64,000 bases of DNA, taken from positions 20,821,584 through 20,885,583 of the forward strand of contig NC_133300.1 in the NCBI RefSeq assembly GCF_005239225.2, given 5' to 3'. Shown one piece after another: positions 1-11,370 of the stretch. The position numbers were made by a program, and so were the translations under genes. Within the stretch, counting starts at the first letter, position 1. The number at the start of each line of letters is the position of its first letter. The stretch comes from Populus alba (Eukaryota; Streptophyta; Magnoliopsida; Malpighiales; Salicaceae). The notes under the pieces are model-generated. The model saw nothing but the letters and a program-made list of their open reading frames with translations, had not been told where the DNA came from and searched no databases.

Positions 1-201
1 GATGATAGTTAGATCAACCGGAAAAGTGACTGGCATGGCGGAAAGCAGTTATTAAAACCATACCAAGATTTGAATCACGGGTTTGGTAGGATTCATCCAC
101 TCTCGAAGCTTGCAAGTATATTTTTGCATGAACTGAGATTTTTATCACCCAATTTTATTCGGTTCTATAGAAAAGAATGGTAATGCCTATTTTACAAACC
201 A
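1..201. repeat. Segmental duplication, left copy (partner 17659-17859)
   Basis: This stretch is repeated, apparently base for base, at 17659-17859. The copies diverge at position 202, where this one joins a different duplicated segment. The duplicated unit probably continues left of the window. No coding function is recognised. Confidence 0.9.
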
Positions 202-205
202 ATAT

Positions 206-430
206 GCTTGTTTGGGCAACTATTTTGTCTGTTTTCAATTTGTTAGCTAGTATATTGCAGAAATTGAGCCCACACACGAGCCGCTTTGGAGAAGAATTGC
301 GGTATTTTGTACTGTGGAAGATGGACTATACTGCTATGTTTTGTGAGAACCAATTGATTTGTTTTAAAAATGTGCAATTGCATGAATTGAGTAAACGATT
401 CCGAGTTATCTTGATAATGGGGTGGTGTTG
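206..430. repeat. Segmental duplication (partner 54197-54421)
   Basis: About 225 bp repeated at 54197-54421 with only a few substitutions. It holds an 84-codon open frame on + (177-431) and conserved open stretches on - in the partner. I do not recognise a protein in either strand. It abuts 1-201, whose own partner lies elsewhere, so the window begins in a mosaic of two duplicated pieces. Confidence 0.85.
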
Positions 431-1690
431 ACTGGCCCAGGATTTCTCACAACACTGAGATAGAGATGAATTTTGAAAGATCAAATGAAAAGGCAGTTAT
501 CCCTGAGCTTCTCTTTCATTCATCCACCACAATAAGGTACCATAACTAAGAAAACGTTTCTTATTATGTTAACAACAGTGATACCAGAATAAGATTTCCA
601 TGTTATATGTTGGCAGAATTTCTCACTGACGCTTTATGAATTCTTAGCAGGATTTTCCTTTCTCTATGCTAATACTCCCGAGGCGTTCGTGCTCTAAAAT
701 CAGTTCATTTCCGATTGCCATTGACTAAGAGAACAGCAGAATACTGGGATTGTTATAATTTGGAGCTCTGTGTAGCCATCTTTTGCTTCTACTCTGATAT
801 ATTTTGAATCCAGTTTTCAGTACATGTTGGAAGTTGGAACCCCGAAAATTTTGGTGGAAAATATTTTGTGTTGAATGAGATGATATTTTAGTGCAATGAT
901 TTGAAATGCATGCAATAATTTGTCACTATTCTTTTGTCCCGTTTTGTTCATGGTGATTCTTAGTGCTCCTCTGCTCGCCTGTAGTAAACAAAAGGGTATC
1001 ATAATTCAGATTAGATCTTGCTTAGGCTAGTCATTGAGTTTGATGATGGTTAGCCACTTTAACAAGCTCCTTTTCTGTTTCAGCCAATAATAACTGCGAC
1101 ACAGTTCTCTCAATTTGCTCACTACCACTACCACAGTCAGTTTCTTGTCCTCTTTGTTCTTGGAGATTGGATACAACCCTACAAATTTCCAACGCAAAAA
1201 CACTCAGTTTTCCGAAAGTTTTGATTTTCTTTAAATCAGGAAACAGGATTTATTAAGAAGAAATAAAACCACTATTTATCAGAGTAGAAGAGAAAAGTGC
1301 AAATGGGCCAGGTAGAGAAATTGTTCCATTCTATCTCAGATTCTAGCCGCCTGGGAGCACTAATAAGACGAGTCATGGTTGATTCTGCATGGAAGTATAC
1401 ATACTACGTGGTGTTTAATATCCATGGTTGATACAGATGATGACTGAGTAGGACTAACAACTTGGAAGCACAGCTTTTTTCCCTGCCACGGAGAGTACTC
1501 GCTAAACATCTACTCGATTAATCTGCCACGAAGAGATTTGAACTACAATCAACCTGGAAAGGTTGCTGGGTGGGGGAGCGGAGGCAGAGGCGGAGGCAGA
1601 GGGTAAGAAGTTCCACGCTTGTGTTTTGGGCTTTTTTAGGCCTGGATCTATTACTTGGGCGGGATACTTTTATTTCTTATTTAGTGTGTA
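431..1690. other. Intergenic, no gene recognised
   Basis: No convincing coding region. A short stretch near 1281-1313 (agtgcaaatgggccagg) resembles 56940-56965 in the HIPP-like remnant, and 1535-1555 resembles 58138-58160, so this may be a very decayed relative of the 56.7-58.2 kb region. A purine-rich GGAGGCAGAGGC tract lies near 1575-1603. Confidence 0.4.
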
Positions 1691-1860
1691 TTTTGGAAGG
1701 TGTTTTTTTTTTAAAGTATTTTTAGCTTAAAAAAATTAAATTAATATATTTTTATAATTTTAATTTTTTAATGTTATAATATAGAAAATATATAAAAAAA
1801 TTATTTTAATCTATCTTCAAACAAAAAATTATTTTAAAAAGCATTTTACTTTTGCGGAAA
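1690..1860. repeat. AT-rich dispersed repeat
   Basis: A/T-rich sequence with alternating poly-A and poly-T blocks. It resembles other AT-rich segments in this window near 27835-27910, 46015-46165 and 55880-55990. The pattern matches short dispersed repeats common in poplar intergenic DNA. That family assignment is from memory and not tested. Confidence 0.45.
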
Positions 1861-2507
1861 AAAACATCCATGAAAGAAAGAAAGAAAAATGTTTTATTCT
1901 TATTATTTTACTTCTGTAAAAAAATAAATAATAATTATCATGTTTTTTTGGAATAAATCAGAATTTTAATTAACTCACATTTTATATATCTTTTAATTGT
2001 ATGAGAAATATTTGCATTTTTTCCTATTATAGAACAATGTCTTGGAGTAGTTGATTAAGGCAAATAGAACAAATCCTTTCTTTAAGAGAATTACTTCAAA
2101 TCTTCTAATTAATTTGTTGAAATTTTCACATTTCCTATTTTAGCATCACCTAATTGTACTTCACTTTCTTTATTTTGATTTTTTTTTTCATTTTCCATAA
2201 TTAAAGGCAATAATAAATATTTTTTGCTATTGAAACCTTCTTTATTTTAGAGTTTTTTTTTTACCACAATTAAAGGCAATTACAAGTATTTGCTCATTGG
2301 ACTTCACCTTCTTTTCAAAGTTCCACAACTAATGGAAATAATAAATATTTTTTGTATTTTTATTTTAGTGAATACTTGTTATTTAAGTAAAGTGTTATTT
2401 TTATTCGACAACCAATCAAATAGAGGGTAGCATGTGCATTAAAAGAGGAAATAACTTTAATTTTTTATCAACTAAAACCACCTTTTATTCTAGTGTCTTT
2501 TTCGTAG
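1861..2507. other. AT-rich intergenic, no gene seen
   Basis: Low-complexity AT-rich DNA. The phrase 'ttaaaggcaat(a/t)a(t/c)aa' recurs around 2204 and 2270, suggesting an old local duplication. Nothing coding is seen. The right edge is the start of the 4.52-kb tandem duplication. Confidence 0.5.
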
Positions 2508-2736
2508 CCTGAAGTTTGCCAAACTACTTGATTTTGATATTTGTTTTGGACAACAGAAATCAACATCTTTACAACATAGAAAAACCTTGTGACAACACGC
2601 AGAGACTGTGCAACACAGTGCCACAGGGCTTTCAAAAGTGGTTTCATGGCCAGTAACTTCCCTGGATTGCCAGGTTCCAGAGTCAACATAATGGCCATGG
2701 AGAAGAGGATCCAACCAAATTAATTTTTGTACATTG

Positions 2737-2789
2737 AGTGTGTGTGTGTGTGAGAGAGAGGGAGCGGGAGAGGGAGAGGGAGAGGGAGA
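2737..2789. repeat. (GT)n/(GA)n compound microsatellite
   Basis: A GT run followed by GA and GGGAGA repeats. The duplicated copy at 7261-7301 has a longer GT run and a shorter GA run, as expected from slippage after the 4.5-kb duplication. Confidence 0.9.
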
Positions 2790-2983
2790 TTAGTAATTTT
2801 TGCTCTGAAATTAATTACGTTACGGGATTGTGTTTCATACCAATTTCTTCAAATCTTTCAGCAATCACTAATCTGAAGAGATTCAATAAGGGCGTGTTCA
2901 TACTCAATGTTTCAACTGGAGTTTGACAGCTCGGAAAGCCACCTTGGCCGACAATTTCATTGAAGCGCAGAGAGGAGAGTGAT

Positions 2984-3800
2984 CTAAGTTGAAACTTCAG
3001 GGTCAGGGGAACCATTCACGTGAAGGGCTTTCCACGCGTGGGCGTACATGACAAGCAGATAAAAACATAGGTTCACAGAACTTAGAATACCTAACAGCAT
3101 GTAATATTTGTCCAGATGACTTGTATGCAGAGTGTCATGAAACCAGCTGCCAGACAAAGTAAGAACAAGTGCCGCACTCAGGAACTTCCCAACGCCAATT
3201 GCAGACTCGTTGAATGGCGATTCATAATGTTCCAAAGATTCATCTACATGGATATTATAAAAATCAGCTAAGCCATCAGCAACCAGTCCTTCTACGAGTC
3301 CTATCAGGATAAACTATGGAACCAGCCATACTGTGCTCATTGGAAATGGTTCAGCATCTCCACGTGTTTTAATAAGATTCAACCAGCATTGATACCATGC
3401 AACAGATTATAAAGCACGCTATCCCAATTGCAATTCTCACAAGTCCAACACGATGCTTCAGAAGTTTTTGAATCCATATCGGTCTAACATGATGCATCAG
3501 AAGTTTTTTAATCCATCCGGATACTAAAAAGTCATGGCCGTATGGAACTATAGCTGTTACGAAACCCTAAAGGAGAAACAGAACATTTATAGACAAAACA
3601 GGATCAGGATCGAAGCTTACACTTTGCACAACAAAGAAAGTCGAACCCGTTACCAGAACGAGGCCGTGGATGGGGAGTGCTGTCCACATAGGAAGCAATG
3701 CAACAAGTTGCTTTATAAAAACATGCTTACCTTGTTTAATAAGACGTGTTTCGGGGTGATTCGTGGCTGCCAAGAACAAATCCTAGTTGACTTTTGCCTA
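2984..3800 (-). pseudogene. NPF (NRT1/PTR) transporter fragment, copy A
   Basis: The minus strand encodes the C-terminal half of a proton-coupled nitrate/peptide transporter of the NPF family. The last part (2984-3235) is open and reads GVGKFLSAALVLTLSGSWF, then DKYYMLLGILSSVNLCFYLL, matching the final transmembrane helices of the family. The upstream part (3567-3779) is in another frame. Two lesions are clear by comparison with copy B. A CAG codon is now TAG near 3316 (VP*FIL). Fourteen bases are missing near 3388, between two TTCAAC repeats. The N-terminal half is absent. The subfamily may be NPF5, but I cannot settle this. It is not expected to make a transporter. Confidence 0.85.
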
Positions 3801-3911
3801 TGCAAATTCTAAACATCTTCGATCAAATTCTCAATATTGCTATTCTTTACTTCCCCACTGCTCAATTCACCATTTTTCTGTCCACACTCACACCCTCTGC
3901 AAAGATTTATC

Positions 3912-6900
3912 ATGGCAGTTAAGATTGCGTTAGCATGTTTGAAAGGTGCTGCTGATTTTCTAGGCCAGCAGTTGACTCCTGTGCTTTTGCACATGTGGGA
4001 AGCTTAATAAGGAAAAGCTCGAGAAGTTGAGAGAAATATTGAATAATGTTAATGGCTTGCTCAATGATGTCGAGGAGAAGCAAATAGCTAAAGCTAGGAG
4101 AGATCTGTTTACTGTGATGGTTTTGAAGACTTGGATTGCGGATGCTAAAGAAGTTATTTATGAAGTTGAAGACTTGTTGATTGGGACTGATAGTGAAGCT
4201 CAACAAATAGTTTTGGTAGCTAGTTCTCAAACTAGCATGTATCAGGTGCGAAACTTTTTTATCTCCTTTCTTTGTCCTTAAACAAGAATGAGGAAGGAGA
4301 GAGGCCCATAAATTAGAAAAGATTTTCAAAATACTTGAAAGGTTAGAAGACAAAGCACGTAGCCTACATCTAATGAAGCAACCGCCATCTCATAAGCGCA
4401 TGCCTTGGACTTCTCTACTAGGTCATACTCGAGTTTATGGTAGGGACCAATATAAGGAGGCCATAAAGAAGTTGCTTTGATCTGATGATGCAGAAGGAGA
4501 AACCTCCTTGGCTAGATTTGTCTACGATAATGATGAAGTAAAAAAGTGGTTTGATCTGAAAGCATGGGTCTCTGTTTTGCAAGATCTTAATGTTCTCAAG
4601 CTAACAAAAAACATTCTCAAAGAGCTTGGGTTTTTGGATTCAGATTCCATGCCTCCCAATAGTCTTCACTGTAAACTCCAGGAGATATTGAAGGGCAACA
4701 AGTTATTTCTTGTTTTAGATGATTTTGGGAATGATGATCCAGAGGAATGCAATTTTTTAATCACACCTTTGATGGCTGGGGTAGAGGGAAGTATGATTAT
4801 CATTACAACACACGAGAAGAGCGGAAGATTATCATCATTGCAAAATCTTCACCCTAATCTTTTGCAAACTCTTTATCTATTCCATTACAGGGAATAAGCA
4901 GTGACAAGTGCTGGTTGTTGTTTTCAGAATATGCATTTAATGATGCAAATTGTAGTGCCCATTCACTATTTAAAGAAATGTTTCACTACACCGTTGTGTG
5001 AAGATGCAAAGGGTTTGCCTTTAGCTACAAAGTTACTTGGGGGTCTCTTAAGGTCTAAAACAAATGTTCATGAATGGAGAAAAATATTGAACAACAACAT
5101 GTGGGATTTTCAAGATGACCGGGGTCTACATGTTTTAAAAGTGACCTATTATTGTTTGCCGCAACGTCAATAATAATGTTTTGCCTATTGTGCAATTTTC
5201 CCTAAAGGTTATAAATTTTGCAAGGAGAATGTAGTTCTTTAGTGGATGGCTGAGGATTTTCTGTTTGCTTACAGTGGAAATAGAGAGATGATATAAACAT
5301 GATACACGTGCTTTGAAGATCTTGTATCAATGTCCATTTTTGAACAAGTGATAACTCACCATTATTCGTAATGCATGACCTCACAAATGACTTGGCAAAA
5401 TTTGTGTATGGAGAGTTTGCCATTTGTTTAGATGATGGCGATTCTTGGAAGGTTTCTAAGAAGACTCGTCACTTATCGTAAGTAAGAAGTACATCTAAAG
5501 ATCTAGACAATCTTGTAGGCCTTGATGAAGTACAAAATTTACGTACAATTTTGTTAATATCAAAGTTCTTTTTGGCAAACATGAATGATGAGGAAATCAG
5601 TGACTTTCTGAGAAGATTCCAGAGTCTTCATGTATTATCTTAGCTCCATGTAGGTAAGTTGCCTAACTCGATCTGAGGCTTAATTAATGCCATTGTTCCT
5701 TCCTGCCACCACTCGATCAGTTAGCATATCTAAAAAGACTTCTGATCAAAGCATTTGATAAAGTCGAGAGTGTAGGTTATGAGTTTTATGGACATTGCAC
5801 TTCCACAAGCATTGCATTGAAATCACTCGGGAGCTTGAGTTTTGAGAGGATGCCACAATGGTGTGAATGGATCCCTAATGTTGGTGAAAGTGAAGAGAAA
5901 GCTTTTCCTCGCCTCCAAGTGCTTTGCATAAGTGAAGGTCCTAAATTAAAGAAAACCCTACCCAGCCACCTCTCTTCTTTAAAAGAACTCACAATTACAA
6001 AGTGTTCCTAGTTTGTGCTTTCACTACCAAGGCCTACAACCTTTAACAAAATGTCTTTAAAGGACTCTTTAAATGGCCATCCTCATATGGTGAAATTACA
6101 GACTTTGACTTCAGGCGGGCACGGTCTCATAGTTCAATCTTGCTACTCCTTAGATTCCTTACTGAAGGAAATGGAGCAACTGAGTTATTTTCACCATATG
6201 AGGGAAATAGAGAGATGACATAAACATGATACAGGTGCTTTGAAGATCGTGTATCAATGTCCCTTTTTGAACAAGCAAGTGATAACTCACCATTATTCGT
6301 GATGCATGACCTCACAAATGACTTGGCAAAATTTGTGTATGGAGAGTTTGCTGTTTGTTTAGATGATGGCGATTCTTGGAAGGTTCTAAGAAGACTCGTC
6401 ACTTATCGTATGCAAGAACTAGATCTGAAGATCTAAACAATCCTGTGGGCCCTGATGAAGTGCAAAATTTTACGTACAATTTTGTTAAAATCAAAGTTCT
6501 TTTTGGCAAACATGAATGATGAGGAAATCGGTGACTTTCTGGGAAGATTCCAACCTCTCCGTGTATTATATTTGCTCCATGTAGGTAAGTTGCCTAACTC
6601 GATTGGCAACTTGAAACAACCATGGTATATAAACCTCTCAGAATCATCGGAACACAGGTTGTCTGAAACTGTGTGTACCTTGCATAACGTGCGGATACCA
6701 ATCTTTCGTTGGTGCAAGAATCTTGTTGAGTTGCCAACCAACATGATGAATCTAACAAACTTGTATCATCTGGATATTAAAGGAACAAGACTGCAACAGA
6801 TGACGCCTCAAATGGGTAAATTATCTAAACTTCAAACTTTGACTGATTTTTTTGTGGGTAAACAAAATGGATCCAACATAAATGAAATAGGAGAGCTCAA

Positions 6901-7030
6901 ATGCCTAGAGGGAAAACTTCGTACTTGGATGCTTCAAAATGTTGTCGACGCCCAAGATGCTTTAGGAGATAATTTGGAAGGCATGAGGGATCTCAGAAAG
7001 TTAGATTTGAGATGGAGCAATGATTCGTAT
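3912..7030 (+). pseudogene. CC-NB-LRR pseudogene copy 1
   Basis: A decayed resistance-gene copy of the R13L1-like CNL type. The ATG at 3912 is conserved in copies 2 and 3. The Rx-N coiled coil is shifted out of frame near 4000 (GKLNKEKLEKLRE resumes in another frame). A TGA replaces Leu near 4477. The P-loop is deleted (GET joins SLARF near 4500). The NB core 4508-4897 keeps RNBS-A (FDLKAWVSV), a damaged kinase-2 (LVLDDFGND) and RNBS-B. RNBS-D is broken by stops near 5170. The LRR part holds two module copies. The first (5281-6202) has an internal deletion of about 550 bp at 5671. The second (6203-7030) is cut off by the duplication breakpoint. Not functional as protein; transcription is unknown. 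Confidence 0.9.
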
Positions 7031-7260
7031 AGCCTGAAGTTTGCCAAACTACTTGATTTTGATATTTGTTTTGGACAGCAGAAATCAACATCTTTACAAC
7101 ACAGAAAAAACTTGTGACAACACGTAGAGACTGTGCAACACAGTGCCACAGGGCTTTCAAAAGTGGTTCCATGGCCAGTAACTTCCCTGGATTGCCAGGT
7201 TCCAGAGTCAACATAATGGCCATGGAGAAGAGGATCCAACAAAATTAATTTTTGTACATT
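7031..7260. repeat. Start of 4.52-kb duplication copy B (partner 2508-2735)
   Basis: Nearly identical to 2508-2735. It lies 3' of the NPF fragment on the minus strand. Short open frames exist on both strands, but none is recognised. Confidence 0.85.
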
Positions 7261-7301
7261 GAGTGTGTGTGTGTGTGTGTGAGAGAGAGAGGGAGAGGGA
7301 G
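7261..7301. repeat. (GT)n/(GA)n compound microsatellite
   Basis: Duplicate of the microsatellite at 2737-2789, with different repeat numbers. Confidence 0.9.
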
Positions 7302-7501
7302 ATTAATCATTTTTGCTCTGAAATTAATTACGGGATTGTGTTTCATACCAATTTCTTTAAATTTTTCAGCAATCACTAATCTGAAGAGATTCAATAAGGG
7401 CGTGTTCGTACTCAATGTTTCAACTGGAGTTTGACAACTCGAAAAGCTACCTTGGTCGGCAATTTCATTGAAGCGCAGAGAGGAGAGTGATCTAAGTCGA
7501 G

Positions 7502-8310
7502 ACTTCAGGGTCAGTGGAACCATTCACGTGAAGGGCTTTCCACGCGTGGGCGTACATGACAAGCAGATAAAAGCATAGGTTCACAGAACTTAGAATACCT
7601 AACAGCATGTAATATTTTTCAGATGACTTGTATTCAGAGTGTCATTAAACCAGCTGCCTGAAAAAGTAAGAACAAGTGCCGCACTCAGGAACTTCCCAAC
7701 GCCAATTGCAAACTCGTTGAATGGCGATTCATAATGTTCCAAAGATTCATCTACATGGATATTATAAAAATCAGCTAAGCCATCAGCAACCAGTCCTTCT
7801 ACGAGTCCTATCAGGATAAACTGTGGAACCAGCCATACTGTGCTCATTGGAAATGGTTCAGCATCTCCACGTGTTTTAATAAGATTCAACTTGCGAGTCT
7901 CAACCAGCATTGATACCATGCAACAGATTATAGAGCACGCTATCCCAATTGCAATTCTCACGAGTCCAACACGATGCTTCAGAAGTTTTTGAATCCATAT
8001 CGGTCTAACATGATGCATTAGAAGTTTTTTAATCCATCCAGATACTAAAAAGTCATGGACGTATGGAACTATAATTGTTACGAAACCCTGAAGGAGAAAC
8101 AAAACATTTATAGACAAAACAAGATCAGGATCGAGGCTTACACTTTGCACAACAAAGAAAGTCGAACCCGTTGCCAGAACGAGGCCGTGGATGGGGAGTG
8201 TTGTCCATATAGGAAGCAATGCAACAAGTTGCTTTATAAAAACATTCTCATCTTGTTTAATAAGACGTGTTTCGGGGTGATGCGTGGCTGCCAAGAACAA
8301 ATCCTAGTTG
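7502..8310 (-). pseudogene. NPF (NRT1/PTR) transporter fragment, copy B
   Basis: Same C-terminal NPF fragment as 2984-3800, but open for 233 codons (7599-8300). The frame covers membrane segments such as LVALLPIWTTLPIHGLVLA, RIAIGIACSIICCMVSML and VWLVPQFILIGLVEGL. Here VPQFIL is intact and the 14-base segment missing in copy A is present. This copy has its own single-base deletion near 7616, where DKYYMLLG becomes KNITCC then stop. The two copies therefore broke independently after duplicating. The N-terminal half is missing. The fragment is divergent from NLR copy 2, which starts about 120 bp away. Confidence 0.87.
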
Positions 8311-9801
8311 ACTTTTGCCTATGCAAATTCTAAACATTTTCGATCAAATTCTCAATCTTGCTATTCTTTACTTCCCCACTGCTCAATTCACCATTTTCCT
8401 GTCCACACTCACACCCTCTGCAAAGATTCATCATGGCAGTTGAGATTGCGTTAGCATGTCTGAAAGGTGCTGCTGGTTTTCTGGGCCAGCAGTTGACTCC
8501 TGTGCTTTTGCACATGTGGGAAGCTCAATAAGGAAAAGCTTGAGAAGTTGAGAGAAACATTGAATAATGGTAATGGCTTGCTCAATGATGCCGAGGAGAA
8601 GCAAATAACTAAAGCTGGGAGAGATCTGTTTACTGTGATGGTTGTGAAGACTTGGATTGCGGATGCTAAAGAAGTTATCTATGAAGTTGAAGACTTGTTG
8701 ATTAAGATTGATAGTGAAGCTCAACAAATAGTTTTGGTTGCTGGTTCTCAAACTAGCATGTATCAGGTGCGAAACTTTTTTATCTCCTTTCTTTGTCCTT
8801 AAGCAAGAATGAGGAAGGAGAAAGGCCCATAAATTAGAAAAGATTTTTGAAATACTTGAAAGGTTAGAAGACAAAACTTGTAGCCTCCATCTAATGAAGC
8901 AACCGCCATCTCATGGGTGCATGCCTTTGACTTCTCTACTAGGTCATACTCAAGTTTATGGTAGGGACCAATCTAAGGAGGCCATAAAGATGTTGCTTTG
9001 ATCTGATGATGCAGAAGGAGAAACCTCCTTGGCTAGATTTGTCTACGATAATGATGAAGTAAAAAAGTGGTTTGATCTGAAAGCATGGGTCTCTGTTTCG
9101 CAAGATCTTAATGTTCTCAAGCTAACAAAAAACATTCTCAAAGAGCTTGGGTTTTTGGATTCAGATTCCATGCCTCCTCATAGTCTTCACTGTAAACTCC
9201 AGGAGATATTGAAGGGCAACAAGTTATTTCTTGTTTTAGATGATTTTTGGAATGACGATCCAGAGGAATGCAATTTTTTAATCACACCTTTGATGGCTGG
9301 GGTAGAGGGAAGTAAGATTATCATTACAACACACGAGAAGAGTACAAGATTATCATCATTGCAAAATCTTCACCCTAATCTTTTGCAAACTCTTTATCTA
9401 TTCCATTACAGGGAATAAGCAGTGACAAGTGCTGGTTGTTGTTTTCAGAATATGCATTTAATGATGCAAATCGTAGTGCCCATTCAGTATTTAAAGAAAT
9501 GTTTCACTCAATCGTTGTGTGAAGATGCAAGGGTTTGCCTTTAGCTGCAAAGTTTCTTGGGGGTCTCTTAAAGTCTAAAACAAATGTTCATGAATGGAGA
9601 AAAATATTGAACAACAACATGTGGGATTTGCAAGATGACCAGGGTCTACATGTTTTAAAAGTGACCTATTATTGTTTGCCGCAACGTCTAAAACGATGTT
9701 TTGCCTATTGTGCAATTTTTCCTAAACGTTATAAATTTTACAACGAGAATGTAGTTATTTTATGGATGGCTGAGGATTTTCTGTTTGCTTACAGTGGAAA
9801 T

Positions 9802-11370
9802 AGAGAGATGAGAGAAACATGATACAGGTGCTTTTGAAGATCTTGTATCAATGTCCTTTTTTGAACAAGTAAGTGATAACTCACCATTATTCGTCATGCA
9901 TGACCTCACAAATGACTTGGCAAAATTTGTGTATGGAGAGTTTGCCATTTGTTTAGATGATGGCGATTCTTGGAAGGTTTCTAAGAAGACTCGTCACTTA
10001 TCGTATGCAAGAACTAGATCTGAAGATCTAAATAATCCTGTGTGCGTATGCAAGAACTAGATCTGAAGATCTAAACAATCATGTGTGTGTATGCAAGAAC
10101 TAGATCAGAAGATCTAAACAATCATGTGGGCCCTGATGAAGTACAAAATTTCCATACAATTTTGTTAATATCAAAGTTCTTTTCGGGAAACATGAATGAT
10201 GAGGAAATCGGTGACTTTCTGGGAAGATTTCAGCCTCTTCGTGTGTTATCTTTGCTCCATGTAGGTAAGATGTCTAACTCGATTGGCAGCTTGAAACAAC
10301 CATGGTATATGAACCTCGCAGAATCATCGGAACACAGGTTTTCTGAAACTGTGTGTACCTTGCACAACTTGCGGATACCAATCTTGCGTTGGTGCAAGAA
10401 TCTTGTTGAGTTGCCAACCAACTTGATGAATCTAACAAACTTGTATCATCTGGATATTAAAGGAACAAGACTGCAATAGATGACGCCTAAAATGGGTAAA
10501 TTATCTAAACTTCAAACTTTGACTGATTTTTTTGTGGGTAAACAAAATGGATCCAGCATAAATGAAATAGGAGAGCTCAAATGCCTAGAGGGAAAACTTC
10601 GTACTTGGATGCTTCAAAATGTTGTCGACGCCCAAGATGCTTTAGGAGATAATTTGGAAGGCATGAGGGATCTCGGAAAGTTAGATTTGAGATGGAGCAA
10701 TGATTCGCATGGTTCTCTTGATGAACGCGTGCTTCATCAACTAAAGCCTAATATGAATGTGTGTTGTCTTGTAATTGCTGGTTATGGGGGTTCAAGATTC
10801 CCTCCTTGGTTAATAGACCCATTCTTAGTGGATCTTGAGGCTTAGTGAATGCCATTGTTCCTTCCTGCCACCACTCGGTCAGTTAGCATATCTAAAAAGA
10901 CTTCTGATCAAGGCATTCGATAAAGTCGAGAGTGTAGGTTGTGAGTTTTATGGAAATTGCACTTCCACAAGCATTTCATTCAAATCACTCGAGAGCTTGC
11001 CTTTTGAGAGGATGCCACAATGGTGTGAATGGATTCCTAATGTTGCTGAAAGTGAAGAGAAAGCTTTTCCTCGCCTCCAACTGCTTTGCATACGTGAAGG
11101 TCCTAAATTAAATAAAACCCCACCCAGCCACCTTCCTTTTTTAAAAGAACTCACAATTACAAAGTGTTCCTAGTTTGTGCTTTTACTACCAAGGCCTAAA
11201 ACCATTAACAAAATGTCTTTAAAGGACTCTTTAAATGACCATCCTCATATGGTGAAATTATAGACTTTGACTTCATGCGGGCACAGTCTCATAGTTCAAT
11301 CTTGCTCCTCCTTAGATTCCTTACTGAAGGAAATGGAGCAACTGAGTTATTTTCACCATATGAGGGAAAT
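9802..11370 (+). repeat. Array 1 module 1 (ARC2/MHD-LRR)
   Basis: 1569 bp. Encodes the MHD region, then LRRs in three open pieces (9851-10060, 10081-10479, 10480-10845), and resumes in another frame at 10835-11173. It holds three copies of the 43-bp minisatellite and a TAG at 10477. Its left edge joins normal NB-ARC sequence, so it is the founding module. Confidence 0.92.
10002..10130 (+). repeat. 43-bp minisatellite, 3 copies (module 1)
   Basis: Period 43 with starts at 10002, 10045 and 10088. The core holds AGATCTGAAGATCT. Because 43 is not a multiple of three, each added copy shifts the frame and ends the ORF at VCVCKN*. Confidence 0.93.

Larger units (their letters stand above)
2508..7030. 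repeat. 4.52-kb tandem duplication, copy A (NPF fragment + NLR)
   Basis: This block realigns with the sequence starting at 7031, at an offset of about 4521-4525. It contains a fragment of an NPF transporter on - and the start of a CC-NB-LRR pseudogene on +. At its right edge LRR sequence ending ttcgta joins directly to sequence matching the left edge (ttcgtagcctgaag near 2503-2516). The breakpoint therefore sits on a short microhomology. Copy B begins at 7031. Confidence 0.85.

Noticed and set aside
3919..4353. 144-codon minus-strand frame (and its copies at 8431-8874, 59155-59403)
   Set aside because: Antisense to the coiled-coil region of the NLR copies. It recurs only because the NLR sequence is duplicated.
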